Source: Burkholderia paludis
Lineage (GTDB): Bacteria; Pseudomonadota; Gammaproteobacteria; Burkholderiales; Burkholderiaceae
Reading direction: 5' to 3'
Length of the DNA: 49,226 bases
NCBI RefSeq assembly: GCF_000732615.1
Contig: NZ_JPGL01000075.1
Location: 1 to 49,226, forward strand
Shown here: piece by piece, positions 6,602 to 14,572 of the stretch
Layout of the letters: each line of letters starts with the position of its first letter
Numbering within the stretch: the first letter of the stretch is position 1
The notes under the pieces: model-generated
The model's database searches: none
Seen by the model: the letters and a program-made list of their open reading frames with translations, nothing else
What the model was told of the DNA's origin: nothing
Made by a program: the position numbers and the translations under genes

Positions 6602-9600
6602 TCAGTCGGCCGCGGCCGGCACGAGCACCTCGCGGCTGCCGTTGATGCCCATCGGCGAGACCAGGCCGGCGGCTTCCATCTGCTCGACGAGGCGCGCGGC
6701 GCGGTTGTAGCCGATGCGCAACTGCCGCTGCACCGACGAGATCGACGCGCGCCGCGTGCGCACCACGAACGCGACGGCTTCGTCGTACAGCGGATCGGCT
6801 TCCGCGTCCGGCGCATCGCCGAACAGATCCTGCGTCGCGCCGTCGGCGGCCGGGCCGTCGAGGATCCCCTCCTCGTATTGCGGCTCGCCGAACTGCTTCA
6901 GGTACTCGACGATCCGGTGCACTTCCTCGTCGGCGACGAACGCGCCGTGCACGCGCTGCGGATAGCCGGTGCCCGGCGGCAGGAACAGCATGTCGCCCAT
7001 GCCGAGCAGCGATTCGGCGCCCATCTGGTCGAGAATCGTGCGCGAATCGATCTTCGACGACACCTGGAACGCGACCCGCGTCGGGATGTTCGCCTTGATC
7101 AGGCCGGTAATCACGTCGACGGACGGACGCTGCGTCGCGAGGATCAGGTGGATGCCGGCCGCACGCGCCTTCTGCGCGAGCCGGGCGATCAGTTCCTCGA
7201 TCTTCTTGCCGGCGACCATCATCAGGTCGGCCAGCTCGTCGATCACGACGACGATCAGCGGCAGCGTCGACAGCGGCTCGGGATCGTCGGGCGTCAGCGA
7301 GAACGGGTTGCCGATCTTCTTTTCCTTCGCTTCGGCGTCGCGGATCTTCTGGTTGAAGCCCGCGAGGTTGCGCACGCCGACGGCCGACATCAGCCGGTAG
7401 CGCTTCTCCATCTCGCCGACGCACCAGTTCAGCGCGTTCGCCGCGAGCTTCATGTCGGTGACGACCGGTGCGAGCAGGTGCGGAATGCCTTCGTAGACCG
7501 ACAACTCCAGCATCTTCGGGTCGATCATGATGAGCCGCACGTCCTCGGGCGTCGCCTTGTACAGCAGCGACAGGATCATCGCGTTGATCGCGACCGATTT
7601 GCCCGAGCCCGTCGTACCGGCGACTAGCATGTGCGGCGCCTTCGCGAGATCGGTGACGATCGGGTGGCCCGTGATGTCCTTGCCCATCGCGATCGTCAGC
7701 TGCGAGGCCGAGTGCTGGTACTGGCGCGATTCGAGGATCTCCGACAGGCGGATCATCTGCCGCTTCGCGTTCGGCAGTTCGAGGCCCATGCAGGTCTTGC
7801 CGGGAATCGTCTCGACGACGCGGATCGACGTGAGGCCGAGGCCGCGCGACAGATCCTTCATCAGCCCGACGATCTGGCTGCCGCGCACGCCGAGCGCGGG
7901 TTCGATCTCGAAGCGGGTGATGACCGGGCCGGCCGACGCGCCGACCACCGTCACCGGCACCTTGAATTCCTGCAGCCGCTGTTCGATCACCTGCGCGGTT
8001 TGCGCGAGGTGCTCGTCGGTGATCGTTTCGACGTCGCCGGACGCGGGCTCGAGCAGGTCGAGCGTCGGCAGTTCGACGTTGAACGACGCGGGTGCGTGGA
8101 ATTCGAACGCGTTCGGGCGCGGCGGGCGCGCCGGCGTATCGGGGGCGGGCTGCGGCGGGGCTTCGGCCGGCTCGGTCGGTTCGGTTGGCTCGGTCGCCGC
8201 CATGGCGGTTGCCTCGACAAGCGGAGCGACGGGAAGCGTCGGCACGACGGTGGCAGCAGGCGGCGCGGCGAGATGCGCGCCAGGGAGCGTGGCTGCCGGC
8301 TGCGGTACCGCGGCCGGCACGGCTGCCGGTGCGGCGGAAACATTCAGTACGGACCAGCCGGCCGGCGACGGGGGCGTCGTGGGCGTGGGCGAGGCGGTGA
8401 ACGTCGTGGCGGCGATGGCGGCCGGCGCGGATGCGGACGGCGGGGCCTGCGTCGCGGCGGCGGCGCCGAAGGGCGGCGGGGAGCCCGCGCCCGGACGCGC
8501 CGGAGCTGCCGCCGCCGTGGCCATTGACGCAGCGGTGCCGGGCGACGTTGCCGTCATGCCGGAAGCGGCCGGCGGCACCGGCAGGCTGGCTACCGGTTGC
8601 AGTGCGGTTGCGCCGGAGGTTTCGGATGTGCCGATTGCCGTGCCGGTCGACGAGCCTGCCGGGGTGGCCGGCAGCGTCGGTGCGGGTGCGGAGGACGGAG
8701 CGGCGACCGAACCGAACGAGAACGTCACGGGGGCGGCGGCAACCGCTGCCGGCGTGGCTGCCTGGACGGGCGCCTGCGCCGGGGAGCTGGATGATGCAGC
8801 CGGCGTGGCGGTCGCTGCTGACGCGGCTGCGGGTGCAGCGGTCGTGGCGATCGGTGACGGTGCCGATACGTTGGCGGGCGAACTGCCGGTGACGCTTGCC
8901 ACGCTGGCCGGCGCAGCCGCCGCGATTGTCGCGACGGTCGACGCCGATGCAGATCCGGCCAGCTGCGAGAGCGAAGCCGGCACGATGCCGGTCAAGCCGA
9001 TCGGGAATGCCGGCGCGACAGGGGCAACGGTCGATGTCGAGGCAGCCGGTCGAGCAATCGCACCGGGTGCGGCGCCGGTCGCTCGATCCGGAGAAACGGC
9101 CGGCGTGACCGGCGTGCCGCTCGACGCGAAGGCAGGTGCCGGCACGTTCGAACCCTGTGCGGAGCCGCCGATCGGCGGCGTGGCGGCGGGCGAAGCGGCT
9201 TGCGCAACGGCAAATGGCTGGGCAGCGGCCGGCGATTTCGGCAATTCCGTGAAGGCCGGCGCATGAGGCGTGGCCGGTTGCGCGGTCGGTTGAATCGACG
9301 GCGTCCGTGCCCAATCCGTCGCTTGCGCGGTGCGCTGACCGATGGCCGGCGGCGGTGCTGCGCGTTCCGCCGTATCCGGCCCGGCGGTTTCCGACGTATC
9401 GGTCGATGCGGCCGGTGCCGAGGTTGCCGCAAACGGCCTGGTTTCGGCATGGGCGCGCGACGTCGTCTCGGCGGTCGACAACGACGGGAGGGCCGCGAAT
9501 GGCGCGAGGCTCGCGACGGGTTTCGCGTCGACGTCGGCACCGGCGATGTCTCGCGTCGCGCCGTCCGCTGCCGCGCGATCGATTGCAGCGGCCGGTTGTG

Positions 9601-11299
9601 CGTCGTATGCGTCGTCGGTATCGATGGATACGGGTGGCTCGTGTGCGGCGATGTCGTGAACCGTTCCGGCCCTGGCCGGTACGGCGGCGGCATGGGCCGG
9701 CTCCGGTCCCGTCGCGGCCGTCGACGATTCGGCGACCGGCTTCCATGCGGACGCGTCGAACGCGGAAACCGGCGCGTCGGCGACGTCTTCCCACGGAGCG
9801 AGATCGATGGGCGCGCCGAACGACGGCGCGGGCGCGATGCCCGGGGCCTGCGGGGCGTTTGCGGTATCGACGTGGCGGATCTCGTCGCCGGCGCGGTGTG
9901 CAAGCGCGGCTTCGCCGGACGAGGCGGGCGTGACGGCGGCGCCGAAGGCCGGGGTACCCGGATCGGCAACCGGCGCCAGGAAATCGGGCGCGGCCGGCAT
10001 GAACGCGTCGAGCACGATCGGCGCGGTGTCGTCATGCGCAGGCGTTGCGGCGTGTTCAACGGGAACATCGGCGGCATGCGCCGCGATGCCGTGAGTCGCG
10101 GTGAAGGTCGCCGCCGTAGCCGCGGTAGCTGCCGTAGCCGACGCCATTCCGGCCGCAGCCGCTGCCATGCCGCCGCCCACGGCGGCTGCCGCGGCGTGCG
10201 TTGCGTCGGTCGGGGGCGTAGTGCCGAGCGTCGCCCATTGCGCCGTGCTCGCTTCGATCGAGCGCAGCGTATCGTGCACGCTCGGCGCCGGCGTGATCGG
10301 CGCGGCGGGCTTTTCCGTCCACGCGTAGAGCGGCGCGCGCGCCGGCGTCGGCGGCGCCGGGCGGCGTCGCGCCGCGTCGGGCGTCGGGCCGGCCGTGCCG
10401 GCTCCCGCGACCGGTCGCACGGGCGGGCGGGGCGGTTGCGCAACGGCCGGCCGCGGCGTGACCGCGGCGCGCGGCGCGCTCGGCTTCGACGCGGCGCTGG
10501 CCGGACGAGCGGCGGTCGGACGCGGGCGGACCGGCTCGAACCCGACCGGCAGCGGGGCCGGATCGGGGCGCGGCACCTGCGAGTTCGCTGCCGCGCGCGC
10601 GAGGCTGGCGGTACTGCCGGTCGTCGGCGGCGGCATTGCGCTGCCGGGCGGGTTCGGTGCGGGGGCCGCCGGCATGCGCTGCGGCGCGGCCGGCTTCAGC
10701 CAGCCCGACGGCGCGACAGGTTCCGCGTGCGGGCGCGGCGGCGTCTTGCTGCGCGGCTTCGGCCGCGCCTGCGGGTCGGGTTTCCACAGCGTCGGGCGCG
10801 AATAGCGGCCGTTCTGGCGCGGCGCCATCGAATTGACGGTATGCGCGGTGGTCGGCTGTACGACGTCGTCGTCGCGATGCAGCGCGCTGCGCGGCAGGTC
10901 GGCGATTCCGCGCGCGTCGTCGTCGCCGCCGTCGCGCGACAGCTTGACGCCGAACGACGTGTCGACCCATGCGGCGAACTGCCGCCAGCCGATTCCGATC
11001 AGCCAGGGCAATCCGGCGAAGAACAGCACGACCATCGCGACCGGCGTGCCGATCGGGCCGAGCACGTGGGCGAGGCCGGCCGAGAGCGCATGGCCGAGCG
11101 CGTCCGTGTCGGGGCCCGACAGCGGGCTTGTCAGCGTGCAGCTCGCCACGAACACCGCGACGAAGCCGAGCCACAGGCGGATCGAGCCGCGGCCGGCGAG
11201 CCCGCCGCCGCCGGGCAGCATCGCCTGCACGAGACGCCAGAAGAGAAGGAGGAACCAGACGGCGGAGATGCCGAACCAGCCGAAGACTACCGTGTGCAT
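6602..11299 (-). CDS. ftsK: DNA translocase FtsK
   Basis: A 1565-residue septal DNA pump that moves chromosome termini toward dif for XerCD recombination. The N-terminus has about three membrane helices (residues 4-27, 41-58, 82-103), fewer than the usual four. An Ala/Pro/Thr-rich linker runs from about residue 130 to 1065. The motor domain follows: alpha domain from about 1066, Walker A GTTGSGKS near 1227, Walker B VVVIDELADLMM. The last 65 or so residues are the winged-helix gamma domain (RRASISSVQRQLRIGYNRAARLVEQMEAAGLVS) that reads KOPS sites. E. coli FtsK is 1329 residues, so the linker is unusually long. The gene lies downstream of, and codirectional with, the META lipoprotein gene. Confidence 0.95.
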   Translation of the reverse strand: MHTVVFGWFGISAVWFLLLFWRLVQAMLPGGGGLAGRGSIRLWLGFVAVFVASCTLTSPLSGPDTDALGHALSAGLAHVLGPIGTPVAMVVLFFAGLPWLIGIGWRQFAAWVDTSFGVKLSRDGGDDDARGIADLPRSALHRDDDVVQPTTAHTVNSMAPRQNGRYSRPTLWKPDPQARPKPRSKTPPRPHAEPVAPSGWLKPAAPQRMPAAPAPNPPGSAMPPPTTGSTASLARAAANSQVPRPDPAPLPVGFEPVRPRPTAARPASAASKPSAPRAAVTPRPAVAQPPRPPVRPVAGAGTAGPTPDAARRRPAPPTPARAPLYAWTEKPAAPITPAPSVHDTLRSIEASTAQWATLGTTPPTDATHAAAAAVGGGMAAAAAGMASATAATAATAATFTATHGIAAHAADVPVEHAATPAHDDTAPIVLDAFMPAAPDFLAPVADPGTPAFGAAVTPASSGEAALAHRAGDEIRHVDTANAPQAPGIAPAPSFGAPIDLAPWEDVADAPVSAFDASAWKPVAESSTAATGPEPAHAAAVPARAGTVHDIAAHEPPVSIDTDDAYDAQPAAAIDRAAADGATRDIAGADVDAKPVASLAPFAALPSLSTAETTSRAHAETRPFAATSAPAASTDTSETAGPDTAERAAPPPAIGQRTAQATDWARTPSIQPTAQPATPHAPAFTELPKSPAAAQPFAVAQAASPAATPPIGGSAQGSNVPAPAFASSGTPVTPAVSPDRATGAAPGAIARPAASTSTVAPVAPAFPIGLTGIVPASLSQLAGSASASTVATIAAAAPASVASVTGSSPANVSAPSPIATTAAPAAASAATATPAASSSSPAQAPVQAATPAAVAAAPVTFSFGSVAAPSSAPAPTLPATPAGSSTGTAIGTSETSGATALQPVASLPVPPAASGMTATSPGTAASMATAAAAPARPGAGSPPPFGAAAATQAPPSASAPAAIAATTFTASPTPTTPPSPAGWSVLNVSAAPAAVPAAVPQPAATLPGAHLAAPPAATVVPTLPVAPLVEATAMAATEPTEPTEPAEAPPQPAPDTPARPPRPNAFEFHAPASFNVELPTLDLLEPASGDVETITDEHLAQTAQVIEQRLQEFKVPVTVVGASAGPVITRFEIEPALGVRGSQIVGLMKDLSRGLGLTSIRVVETIPGKTCMGLELPNAKRQMIRLSEILESRQYQHSASQLTIAMGKDITGHPIVTDLAKAPHMLVAGTTGSGKSVAINAMILSLLYKATPEDVRLIMIDPKMLELSVYEGIPHLLAPVVTDMKLAANALNWCVGEMEKRYRLMSAVGVRNLAGFNQKIRDAEAKEKKIGNPFSLTPDDPEPLSTLPLIVVVIDELADLMMVAGKKIEELIARLAQKARAAGIHLILATQRPSVDVITGLIKANIPTRVAFQVSSKIDSRTILDQMGAESLLGMGDMLFLPPGTGYPQRVHGAFVADEEVHRIVEYLKQFGEPQYEEGILDGPAADGATQDLFGDAPDAEADPLYDEAVAFVVRTRRASISSVQRQLRIGYNRAARLVEQMEAAGLVSPMGINGSREVLVPAAAD

Positions 11300-11425
11300 G
11301 CTTTGAAACAGGAGTGGGGAGGGGCGCGCAAGGCGCGACCCGCCGAGTTTAACCGGCCGGCGAACAGGACTCCAACACGACGCGAATCCGCTTCACGCCG
11401 AGCGAGGCGTGAGCACGGCATACGC

Positions 11426-11464
11426 GCGTGGCGCGCCACGCAAAGGCGGTCGGTCGGCCTTTGC
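11426..11464. repeat. Adjacent palindrome and hairpin between the META gene and ftsK
   Basis: A perfect 16-bp palindrome GCGTGGCGCGCCACGC (11426-11441) is followed by an 8-bp hairpin, GCAAAGGC (11440-11447) and GCCTTTGC (11457-11464), which shares its first two bases. They lie just past the stop codon of the META gene and may terminate or process that transcript before ftsK. No U-tract follows on either strand. Confidence 0.45.
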
Positions 11465-11476
11465 GCGCGCCGTGCA

Positions 11477-12022
11477 TCAGGGGCGCCGGTGCGTGAAGGT
11501 CAGCGTCGCGCCGTCGGCGGTCACGATCTGCAGTTGCTGCGGCTCGCGCATCTGCACGCCGGTCTTGTCGACGTGGGCGAGCGCGTCGAGGAACGCGGGT
11601 TCGAGCTGGCCGCCGAGCGTATTCGGGCAGGCCATCCGCGTGCCGGCGAGCGGCCCGAAGCTCAGCAGGCCGTTCTTGATCGCGTAGGTGCCCATGTAGC
11701 GGTTGCAGCCGGAGAACCCGCTGGCGCGCCGGATGCCCGATTCGGTCGACAGCGCGAGCTTGATCGGCTCGCCGTTGTCGCCGTGCGGGATCGTGCGCGG
11801 CGTGCCGTCGGCGTTCAGCCAGCCGGTGAGTTCCCAGCTCGTGTCGTCGAGCAGCTGGACGGCGGCCGGGTTGAACGGGTCGGGCGCGGGGGCGGCGGAA
11901 TCGGGGTGGGTCGGCATCGCGCAGGCGGCGAGAAGCGTGGCAAGCGTCAACGCGCACAGCGGCGCGCGCAACGGGCGAAGCAGGCCGGTGCGTGCGCGTG
12001 TGGCTGCGGACAGGTGGGACAT
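11477..12022 (-). CDS. META-domain (HslJ-like) outer-membrane lipoprotein
   Basis: A 181-residue protein. The start at 12022 is chosen because it gives a complete lipoprotein signal with lipobox LLAAC (cysteine near residue 33) and follows GAGGAACGAGG. Upstream in-frame ATG codons would bury the signal. The mature part is one META domain: LLDDTSWELTGWLNADG, then GFSGCNRYMGTYAIKNGLLSFGPLAGTRMACP, the pattern of HslJ-type proteins. META proteins are linked to heat or novobiocin tolerance in E. coli, but no activity is established. Divergent from purT. Confidence 0.88.
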   Translation of the reverse strand: MSHLSAATRARTGLLRPLRAPLCALTLATLLAACAMPTHPDSAAPAPDPFNPAAVQLLDDTSWELTGWLNADGTPRTIPHGDNGEPIKLALSTESGIRRASGFSGCNRYMGTYAIKNGLLSFGPLAGTRMACPNTLGGQLEPAFLDALAHVDKTGVQMREPQQLQIVTADGATLTFTHRRP

Positions 12023-12224
12023 GAGCCTCGTTCCTCTTCGGATTCTGATCAAGGCGTAAGAGTAACGCACCCGCCCCGCGGCAGGCGAGCCGACACTTCG
12101 CGCGTGAAAACGTTCGCGACCCGGGCGCGGGCCGGCGTCGGCGCGGCGCAACGCCCCGGATCCGTGCCGCGTCGCGTGTTAACATCGGAGCCGTTTTCGT
12201 CCTCCACCAGAAGCGGGAATTCAC

Positions 12225-13439
12225 ATGCAGATCGGTCAGCGGCTCGGTACGCCGCTTTCACCCTCGGCCACGCGCGTCATGCTGCTCGGCGCCGGCGAGC
12301 TCGGCAAGGAAGTCATCATCGCGTTGCAGCGTCTCGGCGTCGAAGTCGTGGCGGTCGACCGCTATCCGGACGCGCCGGGCCATCAGGTCGCGCATCGCGC
12401 GCACGTGATCGACATGACGGATGCCGCCGCGCTGCGGGCGATCGTCGAAGCCGAGAAGCCGCACCTGATCGTGCCCGAGATCGAGGCGATCGCGACCGAC
12501 GCGCTCGCGGCGATCGAGGCGGCCGGCCTCGCCGAGGTGATTCCGACCGCGCGCGCGACGCAGCTCACGATGAACCGCGAAGGGATCCGCCGGCTCGCGG
12601 CCGAGTCGCTCGGCCTGCCGACGTCGCCGTATGCGTTCGCGGATTCGTTCGAGGCGTTCGAGGCGGCCGTCGCGAAGATCGGCATGCCGTGCGTCGTGAA
12701 ACCGGTGATGTCGTCGTCGGGCAAGGGGCAATCGGTCTTGAAGACCGGGGCCGACGTGCGGCCCGCGTGGGACTACGCGATGGCGGGCGGGCGCGTGAAT
12801 CACGGCCGCGTGATCGTCGAGGGCTTCATCGATTTCGACTACGAGATCACGCAGCTGACCGTGCGCGCGATCGACCCGGCGACCGGCGATACGCGCACCT
12901 ATTTCTGCGAGCCGGTCGGCCACGTGCAGGTCGCGGGCGACTACGTCGAGTCGTGGCAGCCGCAGCCGATGAGCGCGGCGGCGCTGGAGAAATCGCGCGA
13001 GATCGCGCACAAGGTGACCGAGGCGCTCGGCGGGCGCGGGCTGTTCGGCGTCGAGCTGTTCGTGCGCGGCGACGACGTGTGGTTCTCCGAGGTGAGCCCG
13101 CGGCCGCACGATACGGGCCTCGTCACGCTCGCGTCGCAGCGCCAGTCGGAATTCGAGCTGCATGCGCGCGCGATTCTCGGGCTGCCGGTCGATCCGGCGC
13201 TCGGTACGCCGGCTGCGTCGGCCGTGATCTACGGCGGGCTCGACGAGCGCGGGATCGCGTTCGAAGGCGTGCGCGACGCGCTTGCGGTGCCGGGCGCCGA
13301 CCTGCGCCTGTTCGGCAAGCCGGAAAGCTTCGCGAAACGGCGCATGGGCGTGGCGCTGGCGACCGGCGCGACCGTCGACGAGGCCCGCGAACGCGCGAAG
13401 CGCGCCGCCGCGGCCGTCCGGCCCGTGTCGGCCCGCTGA
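12225..13439 (+). CDS. purT: Formate-dependent phosphoribosylglycinamide formyltransferase 2
   Basis: A 404-residue ATP-grasp enzyme that makes formyl-GAR from GAR, formate and ATP in purine synthesis, bypassing folate-dependent PurN. The N-terminal preATP-grasp domain shows VMLLGAGELGKEVIIALQRLGVEVVAVDRY. The central domain has PCVVKPVMSSSGKGQSV for ATP, and VELFVRGDDVWFSEVSPRPHDTGLVT carries the metal-binding acid. Length and order match E. coli PurT (392 aa). It follows the divergent META promoter region and leads two small envelope genes. PurD, encoded at 39056-40333, makes its substrate. Confidence 0.96.
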   Translation: MQIGQRLGTPLSPSATRVMLLGAGELGKEVIIALQRLGVEVVAVDRYPDAPGHQVAHRAHVIDMTDAAALRAIVEAEKPHLIVPEIEAIATDALAAIEAAGLAEVIPTARATQLTMNREGIRRLAAESLGLPTSPYAFADSFEAFEAAVAKIGMPCVVKPVMSSSGKGQSVLKTGADVRPAWDYAMAGGRVNHGRVIVEGFIDFDYEITQLTVRAIDPATGDTRTYFCEPVGHVQVAGDYVESWQPQPMSAAALEKSREIAHKVTEALGGRGLFGVELFVRGDDVWFSEVSPRPHDTGLVTLASQRQSEFELHARAILGLPVDPALGTPAASAVIYGGLDERGIAFEGVRDALAVPGADLRLFGKPESFAKRRMGVALATGATVDEARERAKRAAAAVRPVSAR

Positions 13440-13457
13440 TTGCACCAGGAGAGAACG

Positions 13458-13643
13458 ATGGCGCCGAAGTGGTTGCGTATCGGAAAGCTGGGCGTCGCAC
13501 TGGCGCTTGTCGCGAGTCTCACGGGTTGCGGCCTCGCGGCCGCGCCGTGCCGGGTCGCATCGGCCGGGCTCAAGATCGTGCCGCTCGTCGGCCATGTCGC
13601 GGCCGCGCCGACGGATGCGTGCGCGGACGTGATCGATCCCTGA
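13458..13643 (+). CDS. Small lipoprotein (DUF6726-like)
   Basis: A 61-residue protein starting at the ATG preceded by AGGAGAG, 18 bases after the purT stop. A lipoprotein signal is clear: basic N-terminus WLRIGK, hydrophobic LGVALALVASL, lipobox LTGC near residue 25. The mature part is only about 37 residues, with two further cysteines (APCRV, DACADV) that could form a disulfide. It resembles short proteobacterial lipoproteins of the DUF6726 type, a family name recalled rather than searched. Function unknown. Probably cotranscribed with purT. Confidence 0.75.
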   Translation: MAPKWLRIGKLGVALALVASLTGCGLAAAPCRVASAGLKIVPLVGHVAAAPTDACADVIDP

Positions 13644-13722
13644 GCGAGGCCCGCGCGCTCGCCCACCATGAATGGCGCGCCCCGCGAGGGCGCGCTCCCA
13701 CCCGTCTCGTGAGAGGACCCGC

Positions 13723-14103
13723 ATGATTCGCCAGACCTTCGCCGCGCTCGCGCTGGCCGGCGCCGCCGTTTCCGTCGCGCATGCCGCGCAACTGACCGTC
13801 GAGGAAATCGACGCCGATTCGCGCCAGTTCGCCGTCTACCAGTGCGCGAACCAGAAGCAGCCGGTACGCGTGTCGTACTGGCTCGCGGGCAACGGCCAGA
13901 GCTTCGCGCTCGTGCCGGTCAACGGGCGGCAGATGCTGTTCGTCGATACCGTATCGGCGTCGGGCGCACGCTACCAGGCCGGCCGCTATTCGTGGTGGAC
14001 GAAGGGCAAGGAAGCGATGCTGCGCGACGAGATTGCCGACCAGAGTGCGCCGCCGCTGCTGGGCGATTGCGTGCAGGTCGACAAGAAAAAGAAGAAGGGC
14101 TGA
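13723..14103 (+). CDS. Periplasmic lysozyme inhibitor-like protein (MliC/PliC family)
   Basis: A 126-residue exported protein. The start at 13723 gives a clean signal peptide ending AHA-AQ. The mature part has the MliC/PliC eight-stranded barrel pattern: FAVYQCANQKQPVRVSYW, FALVPVNGRQMLFVDTVSASGARYQAGRYSWWTKGKEAML, then a second cysteine in LLGDCVQVD. MliC members are lipoproteins, but here the signal has no lipobox, so this is a soluble periplasmic PliC-type form. Such proteins block host c-type lysozyme. The lysine-rich C-terminus (KKKKKG) is unusual. It lies 79 bases after the small lipoprotein gene. Confidence 0.8.
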   Translation: MIRQTFAALALAGAAVSVAHAAQLTVEEIDADSRQFAVYQCANQKQPVRVSYWLAGNGQSFALVPVNGRQMLFVDTVSASGARYQAGRYSWWTKGKEAMLRDEIADQSAPPLLGDCVQVDKKKKKG

Positions 14104-14572
14104 GCGCCGGGTACGGGCGTGGGGCGTGCCGGCCGCGGTCGGTTCGTCGCCGTCTGGCGGGCCGCCGGGCTTGCCGGGCGGGGTTGCGAGCCGGCCGCCG
14201 ACGATCCGGCGCGACTTCCCTGGATCAGGCCCCTGATATTATCCGCCCGCCTATCGGGGCTGCCCGATCGGGCCGCTCGGCGGTCGTACGGGCCCGCCCC
14301 GGCCGGCTGAACGAACCGCCGTCGAGGTCGTTCGTGGCGTTGTCACGGACAGATGGCCGCGCAGTGCTACAATACGGCCCTTTCCGCCGGCATTCGCGCC
14401 GAACGGAGTCCGCACGGCCTGGCGTCCAGCGTTCGCATTGAACCGGTCCCAAGCGCCAGAGCGGCGCCGCGCGGCGCGCCGCGGCTCCGTCTATTTCCGA
14501 ATTGTGATGAGCGCAGGCCCGGCTGGCCTGACGCACGATGTCCCCGCCGCGCCTTTTGAGCGAAACGCCACC
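14104..14572. other. 469-bp region without a gene, upstream of rhlE
   Basis: No credible reading frame was found on either strand. The right half holds the rhlE promoter (14346-14373) and a leader of about 190 nt, including a GC-rich self-complementary stretch near 14461-14485. A plus-strand TATTAT near 14236 might be another -10 box. The left half shows no terminator after the lysozyme-inhibitor gene. Confidence 0.6.
14346..14373 (+). promoter_or_regulatory. Extended -10 promoter of rhlE
   Basis: TGC-TACAAT at 14365-14373 is an extended -10 element matching TATAAT at 5 of 6 positions. CGGACA at 14346-14351 is a plausible weak -35 box (4 of 6) at 16-bp spacing. Transcription would start near 14380. 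Confidence 0.55.

Noticed and set aside
9200..13726. A 1508-codon plus-strand frame running across ftsK, the META gene and purT
   Set aside because: Arg-rich shadow of the FtsK linker and purT in another frame; crosses several well-supported genes.
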